A stretch of 64,000 nt of DNA. It comes from Perognathus longimembris pacificus (Eukaryota; Chordata; Mammalia; Rodentia; Heteromyidae). Both the position numbers and the translations under genes were made by a program. Shown piece by piece: positions 45,386-56,128 of the stretch (the stretch's first letter is position 1; every line of letters begins with the position of its first letter). Location: assembly GCF_023159225.1 (NCBI RefSeq), contig NC_063168.1:44216562-44280561 (forward strand). The letters are read 5' to 3'. The notes below the pieces were generated by a model that was not told where the DNA came from, did not search any database, and worked only from the letters and a program-made list of their open reading frames with translations.

Positions 45386-46214
45386 ATTCACTGGAGGAAA
45401 AATAAGTATAATTAACAGCCGCAAAACATACACAATGTCAAGGTGCTAATGCTTGGATTTAAATTCCCTGCCTAGTAGAGGTTCTGCTTATTGTGTGGGA
45501 GCTATAGGATACTTACTAAATCTAATCCAGGAAATCTAATCCAGGGAGAAGTTCCACTGTAAAGCTTGGTAATGTTACCCCAGTCCACCAAGTACTTTAG
45601 TAGTGTATACACTAAAGATCCTTATTCAAATAAATGATAGGCTTTCAGTGGATCTCTGGCAACATCTCACAACTGGAAATAGATATTCAAGGTATAATGT
45701 GTAAAGATATGTTATAATGATTTTATTCAACATTAGAAAAAACAAACAACTAGCTTCCTAAATACAGTAAAAAATGAAATAGGACTTCATTTAAAAATGC
45801 AACTTGATTGATTGATTTCAAAACAGACCTACATAATTTGAGAAATTAATTTGTTTGTATTCATTGATGGCTATAGGGTTAGAATACTAACACACCAAAA
45901 CCTTACCTTCTGATGAAAATTCCCATTCAGCATCCCCACTTCTCCTTTGCTCATTGCTATTGTGTGCTCAATTTTGTTGCCTTATTATTCACTAAAAACT
46001 TCCATTCCTGTCCCACAACCCTTTTCCTACCACAAGACCTCCAAGCATTTCATGGCCTAACAGGATTCCTTTGCAACTGCCTGGCCTTTGAGCTTCCAAT
46101 GACCATGGCCACTCTATTTTTAGTGCTGGATCTGAGTCCCTGAGGCCCTCTTTACTGCACTTCTGATATAATTTCTTTTTCCTACATCTCATTATCATCC
46201 CATTATTCCCCTCT
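45386..46214. other. Unassigned AT-rich DNA
   Basis: No recognisable repeat or exon. 'GAAATCTAATCCAG' is duplicated near 45520-45545 as a short direct repeat. Confidence 0.55.
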
Positions 46215-46436
46215 GTTTTTGTTTTTGTTTTTTTTAAACTCAGAACCTCAAACTCTCCCATTGCATTTTTGGTATTTTTGCTGAAGGCTGATTACCACTT
46301 GAGCCACACTTGCACTTCCATCATTTTACTGGCTAACTGAAAATAAGAGTCTCTCAAATTTGTGTGTCTAGGTTGGCTTCTAGATCTCAGTCTTTTGAGT
46401 AGCTAGGATTACTGGCTTAAGCCACCAGCATCCACT
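46215..46436 (-). mobile_element. B1-dID type SINE, diverged
   Basis: Minus-strand copy with (GTTTTT)n tail, tRNA-like unit 'GATTACCACTTGAGCCACAC', linker 'AATAAGAGTCTCTCAAATTT', B1 unit 'GAGTAGCTAGGATTACTGGC' TTAAGCCACCAGCATCC. Confidence 0.85.
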
Positions 46437-46599
46437 TTTACACATGATCAAATGTCTCCTCTTTAGAGAACAAAAATATCACAATGCCCTCTCTCCTGCC
46501 ATTCATCTAATTTCCTGTTTTCTATTCCTGGTCACAACCAAACTTCACAAGTTACAAGTACTTATGATGTGCCTTCACTACAATGTAGTTTCTTCCCAT

Positions 46600-47212
46600 A
46601 ATCCCTCAGGTCACTAAGTCCAGGGCTTACTTCTCACTCCTCATCCTACTTGATGCTGCTGACTATGTCCTCCATTGCACAACACACCTTCCCTCATTTT
46701 GTTTCTAAGACCTCTCATGGTCCTCCTCATTGTCTACCTCCTTTGTCTCCTTAAATTCGGAAGGTCCTCAGTCCTGTCCAAGAGCTTCTTTACTCACTCA
46801 GCATTACTACAGGCAAGATCTTAGCTGTGCCTTGGCCTTTAAGTACTCCCATTGGAATTTACCCAGAAAACTTTGTCTCTAGGCTAGAATTCCCTCTGAA
46901 GTCTATGTCCCTGCCTACCTATCATTTTCATTTTGATGTCTCAGCACCACTTCATTTTGAAAATGCTAACCATGCTGCTTCAACACCAAATGTATGATCT
47001 TCCTGCACCATCTCCTCCCACTGAGCATCCCAACCTATTAAATGAATATGACAAACTGGTTCATTGCTAAAGCTTGGTCAGCCTCCATCTTTATTCCAAA
47101 TCCTCCTTGTGTGTTCATAGTATCTCTTTCTTTTGTATCTCCACTGCAATGGTCTCCTAACAAGGTCATCTTTACAAACTATTATTTTCCACTAGTTTCC
47201 TGAGTTACCTTT
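46600..47212 (+). repeat. L2 LINE ORF2 remnant
   Basis: Anchor words follow L2 ORF2 sense order: 'GATGCTGCTGACTATGTCCT' CC, 'CTCATGGTCCTCCTCATTGT' CTACCTC, CAACACCAAATGTATGATCTTCC and 'CACTGCAATGGTCTCCTAAC' AAGG. Heavily decayed, without open frame. An L1 insertion begins at 47213. Confidence 0.6.
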
Positions 47213-47491
47213 GTTTTTTAATTTTTATTTTCAAACTGATGTACAGAGAGGTTACAGTTTCATACATTAGGCATTGGATACATTTCTTGTACTGTTTGTT
47301 ACCTCCTCCCTCATTCCCCCTCCTCCTCCCTGTTTCCCTTTCCCCACCAAGAGTTGTTCAGTTCATTTACACCAAACAGTTTTGCAAGTACTGCTTTTGT
47401 AGTCGTTTGTCTTTTTTACCATGTCTCTCGATTTTGGTATTCCCTTTCAGTTTCCTAGTTCTAATACCAGTATACACGGTTTCCAATGTAT
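47213..47491 (-). mobile_element. Very short 5'-truncated LINE-1
   Basis: Only the last 280 bp of an L1: tail, 'CAAACTGATGTACAGAGAGG', TCCTCCCTCATTCCCCC pyrimidine tract, 'ACACCAAACAGTTTTGCAAG', to 'AGTATACACGGTTTCCAATG'. A perfect 12-bp TSD, TGAGTTACCTTT, lies at 47201-47212 and 47492-47503. Confidence 0.94.
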
Positions 47492-47503
47492 TGAGTTACC
47501 TTT

Positions 47504-48896
47504 TCTGAAGATACATAATCTACAGTGGCCACCAAATACTAGAAACACTTAATTATTTTTTCATTATACTACAAATAGAGATCAGACTCCTTCTCTTCTA
47601 GCAAGCTAAGTGTGCTTCCTCCACCCAAAAACTTCTCTGGCCTTTTTTGACATCCTTTGCCCCTTGCAGGTTGCACAATAGGGCTTAGACATGTCTAAAT
47701 TATAGAAGAATTTGACATAGGTAAATGAGTAAGCAGCAACTAAAGAATTCATGAGCTTGCTACCATAAAATAGAAAGATGCTGCTGGCAAAATTTCCAAC
47801 AGAAAAAGCTTCTGTAGCTTTCAAGTGCCACCACCCTTCCTCAACAAGAACAATCATTTGTAATTTCCAGCTTCAATAGACTGCTTTATTCCTGCCTAGG
47901 AAATATGGTCTTTTTATCCATTCACAATACAACTGAGAACAGTCCACAAAAACAGAATGAAGAGATCTCATTGCCTTCACAAAAGTGACAGCAAATATTA
48001 AATAGTGTTTGGTGTTCACCATTTCAATAAGCTCATTAGAGGTCCCTCATCTAACTTCTATAGAATTATGAAGTTGTAACTGAAACATTTACCAAAAGCA
48101 CTAAACCTTTTTTCAGAATGATTTGGTGTCCCCAATCCTGAAGAGAATCATTTTGGAACACATTTCCACAGATCACCTTAATTTAACTTGAACTAAATCC
48201 ATTTATGAGAGCTGCTGGGCTATACAGCTCAACTTATTTTAGCCTGAAATTTGCCTGCGATGGATACTGTTCAAGCTGCATGGATCATTGAGCAGAGAAG
48301 AACATGTCTGCCCTTCTTTGTCCTTCTCAATAATCAGATGGAACTTGTAACTTGTTATGTGTTTCCATAATGAGGATCTCAGAAATGCCATTGCATGCAG
48401 ACTGGGAAGGAACAATAAAAAGTAGACTTGCCAGTCCTCTCAAGTTATTGTGATTTCAGGAAAAAGCTGTGGAGCATATGGCCAATGAAATAGAAACAAA
48501 CACAAAGACTCATACATTGGGGCAACACATCCTGAGGGGATTGGAATTTTCCACCTATCCCTCTCATCTTTTGGAGGAGTCTTTAGTTCTAAGAAACTTT
48601 AATCTTTAAAAATTTAATGCTTTTGGAGTATCTTTCCTAAGGTCTTCTCTCTTTCTGTGTATTTTTTCTTACTTTCCATACTTTGTTGTTTGTATCTGAT
48701 AGCACAAATCTAAGTTATCTCTCATTCCTGGCTATAGATCAATCTCTCTACCTATTGAAATAAAGAAGCTGGGTGGCCCATGTGCACTTCTCACTTGGTA
48801 TGTCCTAATGTGAATTTTCTCCCTCTTTCTATATTCTCTGTATCTGTAAAAGGTGTAAACTATCTACCAAGTAACCCCAGCTAAAACATGGACGAG
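47504..48896. other. Unassigned DNA
   Basis: The first part may continue the L2 remnant, but no firm anchor words are seen. The rest is AT-rich without a recognised repeat or exon. Confidence 0.5.
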
Positions 48897-49135
48897 TTAG
48901 TCATCTATTGCCATAATGGTGATGTACAACACTACCACAAAGTTTATTACCTTATAAAAGCCTTTATTCCCACATCTGTAGGTTTGGTATGATCTTTTGG
49001 TTGCCTGTGAATGTGATTGGATAACTCTCTTTCATGCCAAAGATCAACTACCACATCTATGAGTTAAGTTGAGATCTGCTACCAATGTCTATATTCTGAG
49101 ACTGAGGCTGAACCTGTTATTTTCAGAAGTCAAAT
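48897..49135. repeat. Possible ancient LTR/MaLR-like fragment
   Basis: 'TTAGTCATCTATTGCCATAA' ... 'ACCACAAAGTTTATTACCTT' ATAAAAGCCTTTATTCCCACATCTGTAGG resembles the 'ATTGCTGTGTAACAAAC...CTTAAAACAAC...TCTGTAGG' order of ancient LTR fragments. A tentative assignment. Confidence 0.4.
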
Positions 49136-49267
49136 TATTTTATTACAATACAAGCACCAAGTAAAACTGCACAGGCACTGAAGACTTCTGCTCAATATAT
49201 AACTCTGAAAATATTCCATTGAATGAAATGAATCACATAGCCAAATTCAGTACTAGTAAGGGATTCT

Positions 49268-49995
49268 AATATGGAAGCAACCCAGATTCCCTTCAGTAGA
49301 TGAATGGATCAGGAAAATGTGGTACATATACACAATGGAATTTTATGCCTCCATCAGAAAGAATGACATTGCCACATTCCTAAGGAAATGGAAGGACTTG
49401 GAAAAAATTATACTAAGTGAAGTGAGCCAGACCCAAAGAAACATGGATTCTATGGTTTCTCTCATAGGGAATAATTAGCACAGGTTTAGACTAGTCACAG
49501 CAGAGGATCACAAGAGCCCAATAGCTATGCCCTTATGAACACACAAGATAATTCTAAGTGAAATGAACTCCATGTTATGGAAATGACTGTTATATCATTG
49601 TTGTAATTACTTTCAACATGCCATGTGAAACCATAGCTTCTATTGTTGATGATTCTCTTATATCCCCTTCCTGTGGTTGTCCCTGCGCTATCACTATATC
49701 TCATCTGAGTACACTGAATACTGTATATACTGGTATTAGAACTAGGGAAGTGAAAGGGAATATCAAAATTGAGAGACACAGGATAAAAAGACAAATGACT
49801 CCAAAAGCAATACTTGCAAAACCCTTTGGTATAAACCAACTGAATAACTCATAGGGGGAGAGGAAAAGGGGGAAGGGGCAGGGGGAAATGAGGGAGGAGG
49901 TAACAAACAGTACAAAAAACGTACCCAAGACCTAACATATGAAACTGTAACCTCTCTGTACATCACTTTGACAATAAATAAATATTCAGAAAAAA
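49268..49995 (+). mobile_element. 5'-truncated LINE-1, about 730 bp
   Basis: Begins in the ORF2 end (ATATGGAAGCAACCCAGATT), runs through the 'CACAATGGAATTTTATGCCT' block, ORF2 stop region and 3'UTR polypurine tract (AGGGGCAGGGGGAAATGAGG), and ends CTGTACATCACTTTGACAAT with AAATAAATATTCAG and an A run. It is the same subfamily as 11133 and 58935, with few differences. No clear TSD was found. Confidence 0.94.
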
Positions 49996-50302
49996 AAATC
50001 TCATCTGCAACCAGTTTTATCTGTCCTGTTGACTCTCATTAATTTATACTTTATTTAGCCATAGTATACCACACTACTATATTATTATTTCCAATCAATT
50101 AGTAATACCTATTGATAGTTCTTTCTACAAACCTCCAGTGTCTGTGCTATAGTCCATTATCATCCCATGTAGTTTCCTGTTGGTTTCTCTGGCTCAAGGC
50201 TTGCTCACCCTTCCATCTCTATCTCTTCACTGAGGCTGGAGAAGCCATTCTAAACATCTATCTCTCCTTTTATTCCCACTTGGCATGTACATTTATTTTT
50301 TA

Positions 50303-50358
50303 ACTCCAAATCTGTGTCAGGCATTATTTTAAGACCTGGAGATAGAATAAACAAATAA
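50303..50358 (-). repeat. L2 LINE remnant, segment 1
   Basis: 'CTGTGTCAGGCATTATTTTA' AGACCTGGAGATAGAATAAACAAA matches the minus-strand L2 3' end. It continues after the SINE at 50565. Confidence 0.65.
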
Positions 50359-50564
50359 AGGGGCTGGGAATATGGCCTCGTGGTAAAGTGCTTGCCTTGT
50401 ATACATGAAGCCCTGGGTTTGATTCCTCAACACCACATTAAAAAATAAAAAAGAAGCTGGAAGTGGTGCTGTGGCTCAAGATGGTAGAGTGCTAGTCTTG
50501 AGCAAAAAGAAGCCAGGGACAGTGCTCAGGCCCTAAGTTCAAGCTTCAGGACTGGCAAACAAAA
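50359..50564 (+). mobile_element. ID-dimer SINE nested in L2
   Basis: Full-length dimer with an A-rich insertion between the two units (CATTAAAAAATAAAAAAGAA) and a two-base insertion in CTCAAGATGGTAGAG. TSD AGAATA(A/G)ACAAATA at 50344-50357 and 50565-50578. Confidence 0.94.
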
Positions 50565-50715
50565 AGAATAGACAAATATATTTCCACTTATGAGGTTGTG
50601 GTATGAAATGGTAAAATAACAAACTTCATAGTGGCAAATACTATAGGAAAAAGAAAAACCGTGTAGGAGAAGAACAATGTTAGGGAGGAAAGTAGATCTT
50701 AAGAATGAATGAACA
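50565..50715 (-). repeat. L2 LINE remnant, segment 2
   Basis: 'CTTCATAGTGGCAAATACTA' TAGGAAAAAGAAAAA corresponds to the L2 'TGATAAGTGCTATGAAGAAAA' region on the minus strand. Bounded by two SINE insertions. Confidence 0.6.
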
Positions 50716-50920
50716 GGGGCTGGAAATATGGCTTAGTGGCAAGAGTGCTTGCCTCGTATACATGAAGCCCTGGGTTCAATTCCCCAGCACCACATATATA
50801 GAAATGGCCAGAAGTGGTGCTGTGGCTCTAGTGGCAGAGTGCTAGCCTTGAGCAAAAAGAAGCCAGGGACAGTGCTTGGGCCCTTAGTCCAAGGCTCATG
50901 ACTGGCAAAAAAAAAAAAAA
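50716..50920 (+). mobile_element. ID-dimer SINE nested in L2
   Basis: Full-length dimer, common TGAGCAAAAAGAAG type, A15 tail. TSD AGAATGAAT(G/T)AACA at 50702-50715 and 50921-50934. It lies 151 bp downstream of another copy in the same orientation. Confidence 0.95.
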
Positions 50921-50934
50921 AGAATGAATTAACA

Positions 50935-51010
50935 TCTGGCTGAGTAGCTGATACTTTAGCAAAGGCCTAAAGGCAGTGAAGATAAGGCTTTGGAAAAGAA
51001 AGACTAAAAG
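50935..51010 (-). repeat. L2 LINE remnant, segment 3
   Basis: 'CTGAGTAGCTGATACTTTAG' CAAAGGCCTAAAGGCAGTGA resembles the 'GACATTTGAGCAGAGACCTGAATGA' part of minus-strand L2. Confidence 0.5.
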
Positions 51011-51175
51011 GACATGCTTGTATGGTAACAAATGGCTGGAACCACAAAAATTCAAAACCTAATCCAGGCCATTACTCAGATGTCCACAGAAATAAAGTGA
51101 TAAAAATTTAAGCTCAAAATGTGAATTCTAAGCTTTCTGTTGGCTTTATCTTTATTTGCATGTTTTTCTTGTAGG

Positions 51176-51272
51176 AGTGGGGGGGGGATGTGGGATTATT
51201 GGGGACTACACTCAGAGCCTCATACTTGCTAGACAGATGTTCTCCTTGAGCTGTATTCACGATCCTTTCTTG
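51176..51272 (-). mobile_element. ID-type SINE monomer
   Basis: Plus text 'CAGAGCCTCATACTTGCTAG' ACAGATGTTCTCC is the complement of a decayed ID core. It is preceded by GTGGGGGGGGGATG. Old copy. Confidence 0.65.
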
Positions 51273-52419
51273 CTTTTTATAATTTGATTTTTTTAAATAG
51301 GGTTGTAGTAACCTTGCCAGAGCTGGCCCTGGACAGAGATCCTCTGACCTTTACTTCTGAAGGAGAGGTCATTTACCTTTTAAATAAAACTTATTCTGTG
51401 CTCAAGTCATTTGAAACAGATTTCAGTTCCTTGAGCCTATGTCACTCTGTCTCAGTTTAGAAACACCAATGTTCCATTTCCTTAATCTGCAGTACCAATT
51501 CCCTACCTTCCTTGTGGCCATATTTTGTGTGACTAATTTTTTTCTTTTTTCCTCTGTTTTTACATTAGAGATAATTACTTCTGGGAGACCATCTATGACC
51601 TTCAAAGGCAATGTTTGTTTTTCATCCAAAATGATGCTATAGCATCCCCACTTGCCAAGTCTCAGTTATACTGTGCAGTAAGTATTTTATTGCCTGAAGA
51701 CTTTATTTCTCAATGGACACTGTTTTTCTTACTGACTTACATATGCTATCTCTAGCAATGCATGCCATAGGATGTATTAGGTTCAAATGTGCTATAGGAG
51801 TAGGTTAAAGATTATTATAGGTGGTGCTAGCATTAATAAAATGGCACATAGTTAGTTCTAAATAGCTCAAGGCTAGAATTTATAAACCACATATTTTTTC
51901 CAAAATCTGTATTTCCACTTTTCCTATTACCCTTTCCCTGTTTGTTGCCTAACTCTGTCTCTCAAAGAAGCAGTCTAATTTCTGTTGACTAATCCTCACT
52001 TAATAGACATAAAAGCTTTAGGAGTTCAGGATCTCTTTGGCACTTGCCTTTGTTTAAGACAGTTAATTAAAATAAAATCTGCAAAAATTAAAATATTTTC
52101 TTTTTTATGGTGGGATTTCAAGCACCGGGGGAGAAAGACAGGGGAGATATTTGGAAGAAGGAAGACCTTCTTTAAAAGATTTCAGATTATACCATGTTAA
52201 GTGACCACCTTCTCATAGTAAAAATCAACCTCTAAAAATTTTCCTGCTGTGCATTTTACAAAGTTATCATGCACTCTATTTCCTTTGAATTTTATCATGG
52301 GACTAGTGAACTGATTTTGTATCTGAGAGAACCATAAAGCCAATGAAGCTAGGATTAAAAAGATAAGAAATAAGTAAAATGAGACCAAGACCCAAATTAG
52401 CTTTCAAATCTGGTGATAT
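51273..52419. other. Unassigned AT-rich DNA
   Basis: No recognisable repeat or exon. Confidence 0.55.
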
Positions 52420-52420
52420 G

Positions 52421-52458
<38 letters not shown>

Positions 52459-52557
52459 GAGACAGAGAGAGACAGAGAGAAACAGAGGCAGAGAGAGACA
52501 GAAAGAGAGACAGAAAAAGACAGAGAGAGACAGAGAGAGAGACAGTGAGAGAGAGGA
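52420..52557. repeat. (GA)n/(CAGAGA)n purine tract
   Basis: About 135 bases of GAGA, GACAGA and GACAGAGA units. Long open frames across it on both strands are repeat artefacts. Confidence 0.98.
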
Positions 52558-52779
52558 GTGAATATCTAAAAGTTCTGGTAATTCAGCCACCATTCTACTT
52601 AGTGGGTTCATGGGAATAGACTCTAAATAAACTGAACTAGAAGTTGTGAATCAGACCTGAAATCCTATAATTTAATCTCAGTTACTGCCTACTTCTCCCA
52701 GTATGCACATTTGATTGTGCTGTGTGATTCCATTGTTTTCTGGATTGTGATTTCTAAAACCCAGTTCCTTTTTTAGGAA

Positions 52780-53020
52780 GTACTTTAACTGTGAGGAACA
52801 GCATAAATTCTGGAGCTGGTTTACCTACATTTAAATCCTGGCTCCAAATGTTGGTTATGACCTTAGGTAAATTACATATTCTCCCTCTTTACTTTTCTAT
52901 GATAAGGAAACAAGTGCATTTGTCTTTCGGAGCTATTGAGAGGATAAAGCTAGCTAATTCATACCTTCATATTGCCTAGAATAATTCCCTGTATACAATC
53001 AATACCTATGTAGTACAAAG
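52780..53020 (+). repeat. MIR, nearly full length
   Basis: In order: 'ATTCTGGAGCTGGTTTACCT' (tRNA-like part), 'TTAAATCCTGGCTCC', 'TATGACCTTAGGTAAATTAC', CTATTGAGAGGATAAAGC, and a decayed 3' end with CTAGAATAATTCCCTGTAT. One of the best-preserved ancient repeats in the window. Confidence 0.85.
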
Positions 53021-54529
53021 ATCCATTATTATTGTCTCTTGCCCAGTTGAACATATATAGCTACCTGTTCCAATACTGAAAAGGAAACTTTCCAGGTTGG
53101 GAATGTTGAAAGATAGTATATTGATCCCAAACACAGCACACAACTCATTATGAGCTGTAATTTCTGGACACAAGAAAGACTCTGCTACAACTCAGGAGAT
53201 ATACATGGTTTTTTACACCATGCTTAGGTGAAGAAAAAATTTTTTAAAGAAATTCTTCTTACTGGTTTTGCTTTTATGAGAAAGAACTCTTCAAATTGGA
53301 AGATAAACCAGAATTTGAGGCTAGACCTCCTTCTGAAAATATATTGACTGGTATCTAAAAAGTAAAAGAATTTATAATTGTATTTTTAAGAATTAAGACA
53401 CCTTTTCTAAACCCATGCCTCTTGATAGATATTTTAGGGCTCTCAGCAAAGTACAAATGACTCATTTAGAGAAACTAGAAAGTTTCCAAAGATAAATTAA
53501 GAATATAAAAGATCTAAACTCCAAGAACTCAAGAGTTAAATTAGGCTTCGTTTTCTGAGGAACAGAAGGTTCTTAATAAAGTTGCCTAGACAACAGCAGC
53601 TCAGTCCCAGGGCAACCGCCCCTTTGATTCTTCACCATCCTATATCAGCTCTCACCTACTCCATAAACAACTTGAAGGCCATTCAGGGCCCTTTGCAATG
53701 GCTACTGGTTGCTGTTAGTAGGCCCCTGTGGTTATAAACAGCAGGATCAACTTATCTAATTCAGTCTGTCCAATGTGTAGGCAGGATGTAGGTCACAATG
53801 CAGCAGCTGGTGCTTATGAGGAATCTCCTATGTAGGGGAAGCCATTATGGAAAAGGGAAGAATGTCTCCCTCCATAATTGAAGGAGACTTGAAAGGGCAC
53901 ACAGTCTACTGATTTTTTCACTTCTTTCTAAAAAATCTATTTCAATTTTTCCTTTTTCTCAAAATGTGCACGACTATTTTTCTAATCAGGAATCAATGAC
54001 ACACCCCTAATGAAAAATAATTATATTTTTGAATGTGAAAACTCAAATCCTACATGTCTGTCTTTTGCTGTATTTTATTACAATATAATTATTTAGGGCT
54101 CTTTATTACCATTATATTCAATTGTTGAGTTAATCATTTAATGTCTCTTTTTCATTTGAAACTGCATTTGAGTTACAAAATGTTGGTGACCCCATTTTAT
54201 CTCACCCATCAATCTAACCTCCAGGCCTGGCCTAATATCTCTTAAGAATCAAATGAATGAACTGTCTTTTTAAAAATTAGAACAAGTTCTAAGCTCTTGC
54301 CTTTTATGAAAAATACTGTAATTTATTTGGAAAAAAGTTCCTCTTTTATATAGGGAATCATTTTGACAAGCCCTTTCAGTAAGATAAAAGGCAATCATAG
54401 GGAGGAAGAAAACTAAAGTACATAAATGATGACCTTTGAGACTCCAAATGTAAGTATTCTGCCCAAAAAAGGAAAGTACGTGTATCTTTCAGGGGATATA
54501 AGCTCATACCAATTATATTGGCATATAGA
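53021..54529. other. Unassigned DNA with a GC-richer patch
   Basis: 53575-53840 is less AT-rich, lacks recognised repeats and holds an X-box-like motif. The rest is AT-rich. No exon could be supported. Confidence 0.55.
53581..53594. promoter_or_regulatory. RFX X-box-like motif
   Basis: GTTGCCTAGACAAC is close to the X-box GTNRCC(0-3N)RGYAAC, with one mismatch in the right half. A further GGCAAC half-site lies at 53611-53616. Motif evidence only. Confidence 0.3.
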
Positions 54530-54655
54530 TAGAAAGAGAGAAAGAGAGAAAAAGAGAAAAAATAAAGAAGTGGGAGAAAATATATAGAAACAGAGAAATA
54601 GCATGAGAAATAGAGGAAAAAATGGAGAAACAGAAAAAGAAAAAAATGAAGAGGC
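54530..54655. repeat. GAGAAA-type purine-rich tract
   Basis: An A/G-rich interrupted tract (AGAAAGAGAGAAAGAGAG and variants). Minus-strand Phe/Leu/Ser-rich open frames are an artefact. Confidence 0.9.
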
Positions 54656-54729
54656 ATAACAATCTTGTATATTAACTAATATTAGATAACACAAATATAT
54701 AATACAAATATGTTTAGCTTGTAATACTT

Positions 54730-54880
54730 CTTCTATCTACCTACAAATCATCCCCAAATTTATCAGCTTAAAACAATTAAACTTCTAGTTTCTCTTGGTC
54801 AAGAATCTGGAGATGGCCTTGCTGAATTATTCCAGCTCCAGATCTCTTGTAAAGTGTAAAATTCTGTGGTTCAGATTATA
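54730..54880. repeat. Possible ancient LTR/MaLR-like fragment
   Basis: 'CCAAATTTATCAGCTTAAAA' CAATTAAACTTCTAGTTTCTCTTGGTCAAGAATCTGG resembles 'CCAAAACTTAGTGGCTTAAAACAA...GGTCAGGAATTTGG' of ancient LTR fragments. Tentative. Confidence 0.4.
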
Positions 54881-54909
54881 TTAAAGCTTCCTGAGCTGGA
54901 AGAGCATCC

Positions 54910-55230
54910 ACTTTCAAGTATATAAAATCATGTTCATGTAAACATAACAATCAGAACACAGTACATTACCACCACTAAATAATATTCCTTCATGTCATGT
55001 TTCATGCCATGAAAACAAGTTATTTCCCAGACTCCCAGCCACTGCTAACCACAGACATATTCTCCGCCCTGTCCTTATAGTTTTGCCTTTTCTAGAAGTT
55101 CATGTATATGAAATCATACAGCATCACATAACCTTGTATGTCAGACTTCTTTCATCATGCTTTTAGAGATATATCTATGTTGCTACATGTATCACTAGCA
55201 TGCTCCTTTTCAATCCTTAAAAAAAAGTTT
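54910..55230 (-). mobile_element. Ancient LINE-1 (L1M) 3' region, left half
   Basis: 'ACTGCTAACCACAGACATAT' TCTCC, 'TTCTAGAAGTTCATGTATAT' GAAATCATACAG, and 'TATCTATGTTGCTACATGTA' TC follow the minus-strand L1M 3'UTR/ORF2-end order. It is interrupted by a B1-dID and resumes at 55547. Confidence 0.75.
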
Positions 55231-55434
55231 CTAGGCACACACAGATGGCTTATGCCAGTGATCCTAGCTATCAGGAGGTTTAGATCTGAGGACTGAGGTT
55301 TGAATCCAGAAAGTCAATGAGATTCTTTTCTTTAACCACAAAAAACAAAAATGGAGGTATGGATCCAGTGGTAGAGCACTAACTTTGAGCAAAAAAAGCT
55401 CAGGGACAGTGTCCTATCCCACAGTTTAAGCTCA
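55231..55434 (+). mobile_element. B1-dID type SINE nested in L1M
   Basis: 'CACAGATGGCTTATGCCAGT' GATCCTAGCTAT is the B1 unit, 'AGTCAATGAGATTCTTTTCT' the linker, 'ATGGATCCAGTGGTAGAGCA' the tRNA-like unit. The tail region has been replaced by a compound microsatellite. Confidence 0.85.
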
Positions 55435-55468
55435 TGCACACACACACCTGCACATGCACACACACTCT

Positions 55469-55546
<78 letters not shown>
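55435..55546. repeat. Compound (CA)n-(CT)n-(CA)n microsatellite
   Basis: CACA/CATG units, then a CTTT/(CT)n block, then a perfect (CA)n of about 19 units. Grown at the 3' end of the adjoining SINE. Confidence 0.97.
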
Positions 55547-55548
<2 letters not shown>

Positions 55549-55788
55549 TGCTAACCAGTATCCCACTGGGAAAAAAAATGTGTGCCACAAATTTTGCCAA
55601 CTCTTCACCCAATTGATGGACATATAACAAACATTTTTGACATTCCATTTTTGACAATTATGATCAAACCACTGTGGACATTGATATTCAATCTTTGGTT
55701 GTATGGATTCAACTTTGTAGGTACAAACCTAAAATGCTGATTGCTGTGACTTCATATACTGAATGCAGATTTAACATTATAAGAAACT
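55547..55788 (-). mobile_element. Ancient LINE-1 (L1M), right half
   Basis: 'TTCACCCAATTGATGGACAT' , 'TTTTGACAATTATGATCAAA' and GGATTCAACTTTGTAGGTAC continue the L1M text interrupted by the SINE at 55231. Confidence 0.7.
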
Positions 55789-56120
55789 GATTTTGGTACC
55801 CTGGATATTGTATATACATATATTGGAACTAGAGAAGGGAAGGGGAATATCAAAATGGAGAGACAAAGGAGACAAAGGACAAAAGACAAACCCATGCAAC
55901 GGCAATACTTAACAAAACTATATGCTGTAAACCAAATGTACAGCTCGTGGAGAAGGGAGGGAAATGGGAAGGGAAGAAGGTTGCGGGGGGTAGGGGGGTG
56001 GGGGGGAGGGGTGAGGCAGGAGGTAACAACCTAGATAAGAGAAATGTACACACGGCTTTATGTATAAAACTGTAACTCCCCCTGTACATCACTTTGACAA
56101 TACAGAAATAATTTTTAAAA
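55789..56120 (+). mobile_element. Short 5'-truncated LINE-1 with G-rich 3'UTR
   Basis: Starts in the 3'UTR ('TATTGGAACTAGAGAAGGGA'), contains the polypurine tract with long G runs (55985-56011), and ends CTGTACATCACTTTGACAAT with AATAATTTTTAAAAA. Probable TSD AAGAAACT at 55781-55788 and 56121-56128. It differs from the 11133/49268/58935 subfamily, for example ATGGAGAGACAAAGGAGACA. Confidence 0.9.
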
Positions 56121-56128
56121 AAGAAACT

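Noticed and set aside
52303..52619. Arg/Glu- and Ser/Leu-rich frames on both strands
   Set aside because: Translation of the (GA)n/(CAGAGA)n tract.
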